The position numbers were made by a program, and so were the translations under genes. The notes below the pieces were generated by a model that searched no databases, was not told the origin of the DNA, and saw only the letters and a program-made list of their open reading frames with translations. A stretch of 52,170 nt of DNA. It comes from CAIRTM01 sp963723235. Its GTDB lineage: Bacteria; Desulfobacterota; WTBG01; CAIYCZ01; CAIRTM01. Shown here piece by piece: positions 44,379 through 52,170 of this stretch (within the stretch, counting starts at the first letter, position 1; each line of letters starts with the position of its first letter). The stretch spans positions 1 to 52,170 of the forward strand of contig CAVRPV010000009.1 in assembly GCA_963723235.1 (NCBI GenBank), read 5' to 3'.

Positions 44379-46314
44379 ATGAAAAAAATTCTCCTGACCA
44401 CGGTATGCGGGCCCTTCGGCGTTAACGCGCATGACTGCACCGAACATATCCAGACCGAGCTGTTTCATGCGCAGGTAACACGCGCCCAGGGCATTTTCAG
44501 CCCGCGGGTTAAATATATTTCCTACGGGCTTGAATATATCGCTGAAAACCTGCAGGCCCCGGTAACGGTGCTGCAGTACCCGACCATGCGTCAGTTCAGG
44601 CGTGAGCTTAAAAAAGGCTATGACTACGTGGGCATCAATTTTGTCATCGCCACCTTTGAAAAAATGCGCGCAATGCAGAGCGCAGTCAGGGAACTTTCGC
44701 CTGCAAGCGAAATAGTGCTGGGCGGTTATGGAACCATGCTGCCGGAATGCGAGCCCTACGGCGACCATATCTGCCGCGAGGAGGGCGTTGCCTTTTTCCG
44801 TCGGCTTTTGGGCGAATCACCTGACGGTGAGCTACGGCACGTTGTGTATCCCACCCATGGCAAGATTGCAGGTATTCCCGCCATGAAGGGCGCAGTGGTT
44901 ATGGCCGGACTGGGCTGTCCGCATGGATGCGAGTTTTGCGCAACCTCTCATTTTCATAAACAGCGCCATATTCCTCTGTTAAAAACCGGCCGCGACCTGC
45001 ATCGCGAGATCCGCCGGGTGCACAGCACCTTGAAGGATCCCCGGTTGCCGGTTGGAATCATCGAGGAAGATTTCCTTATACAGAAAAAACGCGCTCAGGA
45101 GTATCTGGACTGTGTCCTGCAGGACAAGCAGGATCCGATTAAAATTTCCTGCTTTGCCAGCGCAAAAGCCATTGACATGTGGGACCCCGATGATCTGGTG
45201 CGCATGGGCGTGGAGGCGATCTGGATCGGTGTTGAATCCCAGCGCGCCGACTACAGCAAGCTCAAGGGGCTTGATGTTAAAAAGATTATCAACAGTTTGC
45301 ACGAGCGCGGCATCAACACGCTGGCCTCGCTCATTCTCGGACATGATTTTCACACCGAAGACATGATCTGGGAGGATTTTGAATACTTTGTTTCACTCAA
45401 GCCGAGCCTGAGCCAGTTTTTGATCATGACCCCGGCCTGCAGCACGCCGTTTTTTGAACGGCTGCAGGCAGCTGACCGCCTGCTTGATGTGCCGTATCGG
45501 GAATGGGACGGTTTTCATCTTACATTTAAACATCCGAATATCAGCAAGCCTGTCATGGAGAAGCTCATTCTGGATGTATACGATGAAGAATTTCGTCGCC
45601 TGGGGCCATCGGTTCTGCGCTATGTTGAACGCCAGCTTAACGGCTATCTGCGTTACAAGGACTCCCCTGATGAACTGTTGCGTATTCGGGCCGAGCAGTA
45701 CCGCCGCGAATGCGTTCTGGCGCTGCCCCTGTTCCCGACCGCGATCCGGACGGCACCCAGCCCGGAAGTTGCGGAACTGGCTGCGCGATGTGCAGCAGCG
45801 CATCAAGAGCCAGGCCGGTACCGGTGGAGTCAAAAACACACTGCTGGCGTCAATCGTGCCGATATGCGCACGCATAGAACAATTCAAGCTTGATCATTTC
45901 GGCTATGCGCAGCCGACACTGCTGCGCACCGAATACCGCACCGGAGAACCGAAAGCCGTTGCCGCTCCGGACACGTTCAATGTTATTTCACGACCACAGC
46001 CCATTGAAGGACATACGCTGGTGGTTGACCTGCTGGGCGCATTTGATGGTTTCAGCGTTGCTGTAGCCCGCAAAAAAATTGAATCTTATCTGGCTGAACA
46101 TCCCGGGCTTCTGGCAATTTCCTTCACCGGCTTGACCTTCCATGAACCGGGCGCACTTTTGACCCTCCTTGAAAAGTTAAAGGAGTATAAAGAGCGCATA
46201 CAGTTGATCGACATAGATTCCCTGCAAGAGGAAGTCGCGGCCTATGCCCGCAGCTGTTTTCAGGTGATCGCCGATCTGCCGGGCCTGCACGAAAACGCAG
46301 CCACGGCGAACTGA
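44379..46314 (+). pseudogene. Radical SAM protein with STAS-like C-terminal domain, one frameshift
   Basis: The first frame (44379 to about 45775) begins MKKILLTTVCGPFGVNAHDC with a cobalamin-binding-like N-terminal domain (GYDYVGINFVIATFEKMRAM; EIVLGGYGTMLPE). The radical SAM core follows with GLGCPHGCEFCATSHFHKQ (CxxxCxxC for the 4Fe-4S cluster), VGIIEEDFL and GVEAIWIGVESQRADYSKLK. Near 45765-45785 the frame shifts to WLRDVQQRIKSQAG and ends in a STAS-like domain (HTLVVDLLGAFDGFSVAVAR; LLAISFTGLTFHEPGALLTL). B12-binding radical SAM proteins do methylations or rearrangements; the fusion to STAS is unusual. A promoter and leader lie upstream. Confidence 0.8.
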
Positions 46315-46344
46315 ACACAGCCACGGAATATGGTTAAAAAAAGA

Positions 46345-46372
46345 TTGCACTTTATTCCGGGGAATATATAAT
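46345..46372 (+). promoter_or_regulatory. Promoter of the cold-shock gene
   Basis: TTGCAC (46345-46350) and a perfect TATAAT (46367-46372), 16 bp apart. A 60-nt leader follows with a GCAGCG/CGCTGC hairpin at 46375-46390; cold-shock mRNAs often have regulatory leaders. Confidence 0.7.
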
Positions 46373-46437
46373 CGGCAGCGTGTGCGCTGCGACAAGGGGT
46401 GCACAGCCCGATTATATTATTTTTAGGAGATGGGATT

Positions 46438-46638
46438 ATGCCACAGGGAAAAGTGAAATGGTTTAATGACAAAAAGGGTTTCGGTTTTATCGAATGCGCG
46501 GAGCATGGTGACGTGTTCGTGCACTTCAGCGCGATCGAGTCAGACGGGTTTAAGAGTCTGAGCGACGGCCAGGAGGTAACCTTTGAAGTCGAAAAGGGGC
46601 AAAAAGGCTTGCAGGCTGTAAAGGTAGTGCCGAAATAA
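46438..46638 (+). CDS. Cold-shock protein, CspA family
   Basis: 66 residues: MPQGKVKWFNDKKGFGFIEC (RNP1-like KGFGFI), GDVFVHFSAIESDGFKSL (RNP2-like VFVHF) and VEKGQKGLQAVKVVPK. It binds single-stranded RNA and DNA and melts mRNA structure. A GGAG lies before the ATG. It has its own promoter and terminator, so it is a single-gene unit. Confidence 0.95.
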   Translation: MPQGKVKWFNDKKGFGFIECAEHGDVFVHFSAIESDGFKSLSDGQEVTFEVEKGQKGLQAVKVVPK

Positions 46639-46690
46639 TCCGGCGCGGCCCTGTGCCAGCCTCAATGAATTTAAAATAGACTTTCGAAAA

Positions 46691-46722
46691 TACTGTGCGC
46701 TTTCGCGCACAGTATTTTTTTT
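46691..46722 (+). terminator. Rho-independent terminator of the cold-shock gene
   Basis: ACTGTGCGC-tttc-GCGCACAGT (nine base pairs, four-base loop) followed by a run of eight T residues. Confidence 0.92.
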
Positions 46723-46807
46723 GCGGGCCCGGGGGCATGGCCGTGTTTCTGGAGGGACGCGCTCCATGCCGAGTTTTTATTCTCAGGCTGAGAGAGCACC
46801 CAAGACG

Positions 46808-48460
46808 TTAAAACTGAATATCCTTCCAGCGATACAGCGCCGCCAGCGGCACGCCCTCGTGCTGCACAAGAAAGACCGGGGTGTTCTTGCGGAACATGCG
46901 CCAATAGAAATCATTAAACATGCCGAACCGACAAACCAGCACAAGGTAATCCGGCCGCTGCGTAGAAAAGTTTATCTGCTGACCGGAGCGTGTCACTTTT
47001 ACGCTGATATCAGGCATGATAAAAGTGATATCGTTTCGAATTTTACCCTTCTCCTGTAAAAATTTAAAATAATGGGACGCCACGGGGAATGAACTTACCA
47101 GCGCCCCGGGGGGCACGGTCCGGTTGATAACGGTCAGCATATCGTCGTTAAGCGCCTCATACCAGTAGGTCACCTCCATGCCGCGGCGGTAGGCTCCGGG
47201 CAGCCCGCCGATCAGGCGGTTATAATAGGACAGCTCAAAAGGATGGCTGCGTGCGGTTTCAATGGCCGGATAGGCAACGGCTGCCAGCAGCAGGCTCGCG
47301 GTTATACATGCACGCAGCGCTGTGGTGGATATGACGCGTTTCAGGCTGCCTGTCAGCACGGCAAACCCTGTTCCGGCACAGTAGGCGATAAAGGGCATGA
47401 TATAAATAAACTGCCGCACCCCGTCATGTACGGGCGCGTTGGTCAGCATGACAATCAGCAGCAGCACCGGTATGGTCATAAACATCAGCAGATCATAGGG
47501 CCGCTCATCCGTCTTGAAAGCCAGGCGCCCCGTACCGATCAAAAACAACAGCAGTGTGCTGAGCGGTATGGTCAGTGCGGTCATGACCGGTGCATACGAC
47601 CAGTGCGGACGAAACGGCAGGGCCTGGCCGAAGTACAGGGTCGGTATCGGAATGTGTTTATCGCGGGTAAGACTTGTTGTCACGTAGGCGCTGATTTTTG
47701 CAACCGGGTCATACCACCAGCCCGGATTAAGCGCGATTGCGATCAATGGCGCCACGAGCAGCATGAGTATGAAGTTGCGCAGGCTTGCGCGGTCGCGGTA
47801 GATAAGTGCCCACAGGACCAGCGGCGCCGGGATCAGCACCGCCGTGAACTTTGTTGCCAGGGCCATTCCCCAGAGTATGGCCAGCAAAACAGAGAAAACC
47901 GCTTGCTCGCGGCCGCGCCAGAACGCGCACACGCACAGAAACCACAGGGTCATCAGGGGCATCTCGGTCGTGCCGAAATGCGCGTCTCCGAACACGCGTG
48001 GCATCAGCACACAACAAGCCGCGCCGCACAGGCCGGCTGCAAGGCCCCGTGTTCCCGCCAAACAGATGAACAGCGCAGCCAGCAGCAGGCCGCATTGAAT
48101 CTGGGAAGACAGCCGGAAGGCTGCAAAACTGCCCAGGCTGTCCCTGAAAAAAGCCAGCGTGAGAGCTGAAAAAATTTTATACAGAGGCGGGTGCGGATTG
48201 TGCTCTATGTCCCACAGCCAGTATTCATCTACTATTTCGCGTGACAGCACAAAGGACAGGCCCGGTGTTTTGATAGTACCGGTAAGGCCCTGAAACCACT
48301 CCGTGATATTTTCAGCAGAAGAAAAATAATAGACCTCATCACAGGTCCAGCCGATTTTATCCGTTGTGGAGGCAAGCAGCAGCACTGTCGCCAGACCCAG
48401 CGCCGCTGCAAAGGCAAAGAGCCAAAATCGAGGCCGTGGACGAGCGGTTAATGGGTACAT
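46808..48460 (-). CDS. PMT/ArnT-like membrane glycosyltransferase (GT39/GT83 type)
   Basis: 550 residues with about ten helices. The first extracytoplasmic loop has TDKIGWTCDEVYYFSSAENI, and a catalytic-type acidic site Asp-Glu, then IEHNPHPPLYKIFSALTLAF, as in dolichyl/undecaprenyl-phosphate-sugar transferases. Later HFGTTEMPLMTLWFLCVCAF and a C-terminal extracytoplasmic domain (RRGMEVTYWYEALNDDMLTV). It would move a sugar from a polyprenyl phosphate onto a protein or lipid outside the membrane. It overlaps nothing and ends near the nitrilase gene on the same strand. Confidence 0.85.
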   Translation of the reverse strand: MYPLTARPRPRFWLFAFAAALGLATVLLLASTTDKIGWTCDEVYYFSSAENITEWFQGLTGTIKTPGLSFVLSREIVDEYWLWDIEHNPHPPLYKIFSALTLAFFRDSLGSFAAFRLSSQIQCGLLLAALFICLAGTRGLAAGLCGAACCVLMPRVFGDAHFGTTEMPLMTLWFLCVCAFWRGREQAVFSVLLAILWGMALATKFTAVLIPAPLVLWALIYRDRASLRNFILMLLVAPLIAIALNPGWWYDPVAKISAYVTTSLTRDKHIPIPTLYFGQALPFRPHWSYAPVMTALTIPLSTLLLFLIGTGRLAFKTDERPYDLLMFMTIPVLLLIVMLTNAPVHDGVRQFIYIMPFIAYCAGTGFAVLTGSLKRVISTTALRACITASLLLAAVAYPAIETARSHPFELSYYNRLIGGLPGAYRRGMEVTYWYEALNDDMLTVINRTVPPGALVSSFPVASHYFKFLQEKGKIRNDITFIMPDISVKVTRSGQQINFSTQRPDYLVLVCRFGMFNDFYWRMFRKNTPVFLVQHEGVPLAALYRWKDIQF

Positions 48461-48469
48461 GGCAGTGCC

Positions 48470-49267
48470 TTACAGTTCATATGCATCGGGCCTTCGATCG
48501 TGAAGGACGGGAATATGCTTGCGGGCCTCAGCGCACTGCGCAGTATCGATGCGCGCAGTCAGCAGGCACTCCTGCTCTCCGGCTTCTTTCAGCGATGTGC
48601 CCCATGGATCAATCACAGCGGATGAACCGCAATAAGAAGTTTCTTGACAAGCAATTTCCTCGCTGCCGACACGGTTGACGGCCAGCATAAAAACCTGATT
48701 TTCAATAGCGCGTGCACGCGTCAGCACCTGCCAGTGCTCCTGCCGGGGATGCGGAAAAGCGGCTGAACATATCTGCAGGCACACGCCGCGCAGGGCATAG
48801 GAGCGGAAAAGCTCAGGGAATCGGAGATCGTAACAGATCGACAGGCCGGTCAAACCCCAGGGCGTATCAACAACGCACAGCTCTTTGCCCGCACTAATAC
48901 AGCGATCTTCGTGAAAAGGGGAAAACAGGTGAATTTTGTTGTAGGCTGCAGCCATGCTGCCGTCCGGGCCGAACAAAAACGACGTATTGTGCATGTTCCC
49001 GTCCGGCGACAGGGAAAGAGTCGGGCTGCTGATCCAGATTGTGTGACGGGCTGCCTGTTCGGCTATCGCTTTGTGAATGGCCGCGTGGCCGGCAGCAAGC
49101 TCTCGGTTGCGGAACCAGTCAAAGCCCGTTGTCCACATTTCAGGGAAACATATCAACTGCGATCCGCGTCGTGCTGCTTCGGAAATCATTGCACAGCCGC
49201 GTTCGACATTGCGCCCAGGCTCTCCTTGAGCAACATCCATCTGGGCGATTGAAACCGTGATTTCCAT
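48470..49267 (-). CDS. Carbon-nitrogen hydrolase (nitrilase/omega-amidase type)
   Basis: 265 residues. The catalytic Glu-Lys-Cys triad is visible in LICFPEMWTTGFDW, AAAYNKIHLFSPF and GLSICYDLRFPELFRSYALR. A second Glu and the end RVGSEEIACQETSYCGSSAV fit Nit2/YafV-like omega-amidases that hydrolyse alpha-ketoglutaramate-type amides. ATG 49267 has GGAG eight bases upstream and is preferred to 49291. It ends 10 bp upstream of the start of the glycosyltransferase gene on the same strand. Confidence 0.9.
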   Translation of the reverse strand: MEITVSIAQMDVAQGEPGRNVERGCAMISEAARRGSQLICFPEMWTTGFDWFRNRELAAGHAAIHKAIAEQAARHTIWISSPTLSLSPDGNMHNTSFLFGPDGSMAAAYNKIHLFSPFHEDRCISAGKELCVVDTPWGLTGLSICYDLRFPELFRSYALRGVCLQICSAAFPHPRQEHWQVLTRARAIENQVFMLAVNRVGSEEIACQETSYCGSSAVIDPWGTSLKEAGEQECLLTARIDTAQCAEARKHIPVLHDRRPDAYEL

Positions 49268-49395
49268 ACACACTCCGCACGCACACGCCAAGCGTAAAAC
49301 AAAACTTTGTCATAGATAAACCATAAAAAAAAGGGGTTTGCCAGTTTATTTTTTATCGAGAAAGCGCTTAAAGGTCATGCCGTTAAGAATCCATG

Positions 49396-49424
49396 TTGAC
49401 ATCCGGCCGCGGCTTTCTTATCCT
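49396..49424 (+). promoter_or_regulatory. Promoter close to bioF
   Basis: TTGACA (49396-49401) and TATCCT (49419-49424), 17 bp apart. The expected start of transcription (near 49431) falls on the ATG of bioF itself, so a leaderless transcript is possible. No BirA operator is recognised. Confidence 0.55.
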
Positions 49425-49430
49425 GTTGTA

Positions 49431-50603
49431 ATGTTTGATCTGGACGATGAACTGCATACATTGAAAAAAGCCGGGCTGCTCAGACGTCTGCCGGTTATTG
49501 AGGCGCGCAGCGCCACCCATATCCGCATTGACGGCCGCGAGCTTTTGCTGATGGCCTCCAATGATTATCTCGGGCTGAGCCATCATCCGCACTTGATCAG
49601 CCGCGGGGCCCAGGCTGCGGCCACGTGGGGCGCCGGCAGCGGGGCGGCACGATTGATCAGCGGCAGCAGCGCTCTTTTTGACACGCTTGAAAAGCGCCTG
49701 GCAGACTTTAAACAGACAGAAGCGGCCCTGGTTTTTTCAACCGGATACATGGCCAATATCGGACTTCTGAGCGCGCTTGCAGGAAGCGATGATATTATTT
49801 TCAGTGATGAACTCAACCATGCAAGCATCATTGACGGCTGCCGCCTGAGTCGCGCTAAAGTAAGCGTGTATCCGCATATGAACATGGCAGCACTGGCTGC
49901 GCGGCTGCGCCGCGCCGGGCGCTTTCGCCGGCGCATCATCGTAACCGATGCGCTTTTCAGCATGGACGGCGACATTGCGCCCCTGCCGCGCTTACTTGAA
50001 CTGGCACGGGCCCATGATGCGGTTTTAATAGTTGATGATGCCCATGGCACTGGAGTGCTGGGTCCGCAGGGACGCGGCACGCTTGCGCACTTCGGCCTTG
50101 CGGACAGCGAACGCCTGATCTTGATGGGCACCCTGGGCAAAGCTCTCGGCTGCTTCGGGGCGTTTGTTGCCGGACCGCGTCTGCTGATTGAGTACCTGGT
50201 AAACCGCGCGCGCAGCTTCATCTTTACAACAGCCATGCCGCCCGCGAACGTGGCCGCCGCGCTGGCTGCGCTTGACATCGTTGAAGAGGATGCGGGCCTG
50301 CGTGAGCGCCTGCAGGAAAATACGGACTTTCTGCACAGCGAGCTGCGTTCGCTCGGGTTTGACCTGGGCAGCAGTCAAACCCAGATTATTCCAATCATGA
50401 CCGGCACAACATCTACTGCGCTTGCCATGGCCGCGGATCTCATGAAACAGGGAATTTTTCTGCTTGCCATTCGACCGCCGACCGTACCAACGAATGCCGC
50501 CCGGCTGCGCCTGACCGTAACAGCGCTTCACACCCGGCAGGAACTGGAGCGCGTTGTTGCCGCGCTGAAAAAAACAGGCCGTAAACATACACTCATCAAG
50601 TAA
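49431..50603 (+). CDS. bioF: 8-amino-7-oxononanoate synthase
   Basis: 390 residues of the alpha-oxoamine synthase family (PLP-dependent). BioF joins pimeloyl-ACP/CoA with alanine to start the biotin ring. Features: LLLMASNDYLGLSHHPHLIS, GAGSGAARLISGSSALFDTL, then DELNHASIIDGCRLS, VTDALFSMDGDIAPL, LIVDDAHGTGVLGPQGRG, LMGTLGKALGCFGAFV (the PLP-binding Lys in GTLGKA) and SFIFTTAMPP. KBL-like synthases are similar, but the bioH and bioC neighbours favour BioF. ATG 49431 fits the family N-terminus; a longer frame starts at 49338. Confidence 0.93.
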   Translation: MFDLDDELHTLKKAGLLRRLPVIEARSATHIRIDGRELLLMASNDYLGLSHHPHLISRGAQAAATWGAGSGAARLISGSSALFDTLEKRLADFKQTEAALVFSTGYMANIGLLSALAGSDDIIFSDELNHASIIDGCRLSRAKVSVYPHMNMAALAARLRRAGRFRRRIIVTDALFSMDGDIAPLPRLLELARAHDAVLIVDDAHGTGVLGPQGRGTLAHFGLADSERLILMGTLGKALGCFGAFVAGPRLLIEYLVNRARSFIFTTAMPPANVAAALAALDIVEEDAGLRERLQENTDFLHSELRSLGFDLGSSQTQIIPIMTGTTSTALAMAADLMKQGIFLLAIRPPTVPTNAARLRLTVTALHTRQELERVVAALKKTGRKHTLIK

Positions 50604-50645
50604 GCTCACGCGGCCTTCCCGCCGGGCAACAGGACACATGCGTAC

Positions 50646-51434
50646 ATGTCAGATTTAATACACTATCACATCAAGGGCAGCGGCAGACCGCTGGTGCTGG
50701 TTCACGGCTGGGCCATGCACGCAGGTGTCTGGCGGGGATTCGCCGATCAACTGGCAGAGCATTGCATGACGATTGCGCTTGATCTGCGCGGGCATGGTGA
50801 TTCGCGCGCGCTGGCAGGACCGTATACCTTTGAGCAGTACGCCCGTGATGTTGTTGCGGTCACTAAGCACCTGGGACTGTGCGATGCAGCTTTGCTTGGC
50901 TGGTCCATGGGCGCCTCGGTTATAGTGAAGATGTTCGCTCAAGGCTATACGGGTACCGGCGCGTTGGTGTTTGTCAGCGGCAATCCCAGCCTTGTGCAGC
51001 GTGGCGATTATGAATGTGCTCTTGCTCCGGTGGTTGTCCGGCGCCTTTTCAAACAGGTGCAGCGCGACTATCCGCACGGCCTGAGCAACTTCCTGAACCT
51101 GTTGTGCACTGCGCAGGAGCAGGAGCTCTTCAGCAAAGATCCGGCTTACCGAGCGGCAATGGATATTGCACGTAGCCCTGACCGCGAGGCCGCACTCTCT
51201 ATGCTTGCGTGTCTGCAGACCGAAGACCTGCGTCCGCACCTTTCGCGTATAAACGCGCCGACTCTGATTGTGCACGGCGAGAGTGATGAAATCTGCCTGA
51301 GCGGCGCTGGGCGCTTCATGAACGACAGCATTGCCGGTTCCCGGCTGCTCATGCTGCCGGATACCGGGCACATGCCTTTCATCAGCCGCCGCGAACGCGT
51401 TATGGAAGCAGTGTTGAATTTTCTAGGAATGTAG
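50646..51434 (+). CDS. bioH: Alpha/beta hydrolase, BioH-like pimeloyl-ACP methyl ester esterase
   Basis: 262 residues. PLVLVHGWAMHAGVWRGFAD matches the BioH-type oxyanion region, LGWSMGASVIVKMFAQG holds the nucleophile Ser (GWSMG), LIVHGESDEICL the Asp, and PDTGHMPFISR the His. BioH frees pimeloyl-ACP from its methyl ester, after BioC methylation and two rounds of fatty acid elongation. It lies between bioF and bioC on the same strand, which supports the role beyond fold alone. Confidence 0.88.
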   Translation: MSDLIHYHIKGSGRPLVLVHGWAMHAGVWRGFADQLAEHCMTIALDLRGHGDSRALAGPYTFEQYARDVVAVTKHLGLCDAALLGWSMGASVIVKMFAQGYTGTGALVFVSGNPSLVQRGDYECALAPVVVRRLFKQVQRDYPHGLSNFLNLLCTAQEQELFSKDPAYRAAMDIARSPDREAALSMLACLQTEDLRPHLSRINAPTLIVHGESDEICLSGAGRFMNDSIAGSRLLMLPDTGHMPFISRRERVMEAVLNFLGM

Positions 51435-51447
51435 TAGCACGCGGCCT

Positions 51448-52170
51448 ATGATTGACAAAATATTTGTAAAAAAATCCTTTAATGTCGGCGCAGCCACGTA
51501 TGATGACAATGCCGGGCTGCAACAGCGCCTGCTTGCACGCCTGCTTGATTTCGGCGACTGCGCGCACATGCGGCCTGATCGGATTCTGGATATCGGCATC
51601 GGTACGGGCAATTTGAGTGAACGGCTTGTGCGGATATTCCCGGGTGCCCAGGTACACGGCTGCGATTTGGCGGAAAAGATGCTGCAGCGCGCACGTCTTA
51701 AAACAGCCCCGCTCCTGCTGCGGCTTTTTGCCGCTGATGCCGAGGCACTCCCCCTGCGCTCGGGCTCATTTGATCTGGCAGCATCAAGCTTCACCCTGCA
51801 GTGGCTCAACAGCTTTAACCCGGTTATGCAGGAAATCATGCGCATCCTGCGGCCCGGGGGCGCCTTTTTTTTCGCTGCATTCGGTGCGCACACCTTGTAT
51901 GAGCTGCGCGCATGCTTTTTGCAGGCCTGTGCTGAAACCGGATATGATCAGGGCGAAGCCCTTGTTATGCCCCTTACGCGCGCTACGGCTGAACAGGCAA
52001 TGCGCGCACGTGGTTTTGCAGAGATAACAACCGGAGCAGAGCGGATTGTTGAATACTACGCAAGCGTGGCTGATTTGGTGCGCGCGATTAAAGGCATGGG
52101 CGCCCGTAATGCATCCCCGCGCGGAATCGAACTCCGGGTGTTCGCCGGATCTGGCAACGGATGGTGGCGA
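51448..52170 (+). CDS. bioC: Malonyl-ACP O-methyltransferase BioC, cut by the window end
   Basis: 241 codons are seen with no stop by 52170. It reads MIDKIFVKKSFNVGAATYDD, then ILDIGIGTGNLSERLV (AdoMet motif I), GCDLAEKMLQRAR, FDLAASSFTLQWLNSFN and LRPGGAFFFAAFG. Next come SVADLVRAIKGMGARNASPR, a BioC-specific segment. BioC methylates malonyl-ACP to disguise it as a fatty acid primer for pimeloyl synthesis. The last 20 residues depart from the family and could contain a further frameshift. It starts 13 bp after bioH, in an operon bioF-bioH-bioC. Confidence 0.92.
   Translation, partial: MIDKIFVKKSFNVGAATYDDNAGLQQRLLARLLDFGDCAHMRPDRILDIGIGTGNLSERLVRIFPGAQVHGCDLAEKMLQRARLKTAPLLLRLFAADAEALPLRSGSFDLAASSFTLQWLNSFNPVMQEIMRILRPGGAFFFAAFGAHTLYELRACFLQACAETGYDQGEALVMPLTRATAEQAMRARGFAEITTGAERIVEYYASVADLVRAIKGMGARNASPRGIELRVFAGSGNGWWR

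Noticed and set aside
47243..48169. A 308-codon plus-strand open frame rich in Gln, His and Arg
   Set aside because: It is exactly antisense to the PMT-like glycosyltransferase gene, has no recognisable motif, and its composition is that of a shadow frame in GC-rich DNA.
52095..52170. tRNA-like T-arm sequence (GGAATCGAACTCC) on the plus strand at the window end
   Set aside because: It lies within bioC and no acceptor, D or anticodon arms can be placed; chance similarity or a small frameshift region.

Overview
The window looks like a piece of chromosome from an anaerobic Gram-negative bacterium, most likely of the Desulfobacterota/'Deltaproteobacteria' type. This is an inference from gene content: the futalosine menaquinone enzyme MqnA, DUF169 and DUF4388 proteins, the PhoH / 7TM-HD / YbeY block, an rpsP-khpA-trmD-rplS-rnhB-yraN block, a lipid A phosphoethanolamine transferase (so there is an LPS outer membrane), and interspersed repeats of a kind seen in that group. 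No rRNA, tRNA or CRISPR array was found.

Layout. 1-1.7 kb: a tautomerase fragment and two IS91-like transposase tail remnants on either side of a frameshifted uppP. 1.9-13.3 kb: a DUF4388 membrane protein, a cupin, a transglutaminase-like protein, carbonic anhydrase, an RluA-type pseudouridine synthase, an FlK-like thioesterase, an AsmA-like protein, a second cupin, an MltD-type lytic transglycosylase, DUF169 and an SDR. 13.3-17.9 kb (minus strand): yjbQ, phoH, the 7TM-HD hydrolase, ybeY and a small conserved gene. 18.0-24.3 kb (plus strand): a strong promoter driving rpsP-khpA-trmD-rplS (no rimM), then rnhB, yraN, a class A PBP and a solute-binding protein. 24.7-35.4 kb: an EptA/MCR-family transferase, xthA, an orphan HEPN-like protein, SpoIID, mqnA, a GT4 glycosyltransferase, and a thioredoxin-fold / FMN-binding pair.

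35.5-40.13 kb is the most notable part: an integron cassette array without an integrase (CALIN type). Small plus-strand genes (vapBC, a GNAT, an MGT glycosyltransferase, a second related GNAT, a small membrane protein, abrB-vapC) are separated by attC recombination sites of 56-66 bp. A 132-bp TA-flanked MITE sits directly after the last attC, and its only other full copy in the window is at 30.7 kb.

40.3-52.2 kb: a metallophosphoesterase overlapping a very large Cache-PAS-PAS-CBS-CBS-nucleotidyltransferase sensor, a radical SAM protein with a STAS-like tail, a cold-shock protein, a PMT-like glycosyltransferase, a nitrilase, and the biotin genes bioF-bioH-bioC (bioC runs off the end).

An important caveat: at least twelve genes, including near-universal ones (uppP, phoH, the 7TM-HD gene), are split by single-base frameshifts although their protein sequence continues in another frame. 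This may be residual indel error in the source assembly rather than real gene decay. Broken genes are annotated as one locus each with the break position.
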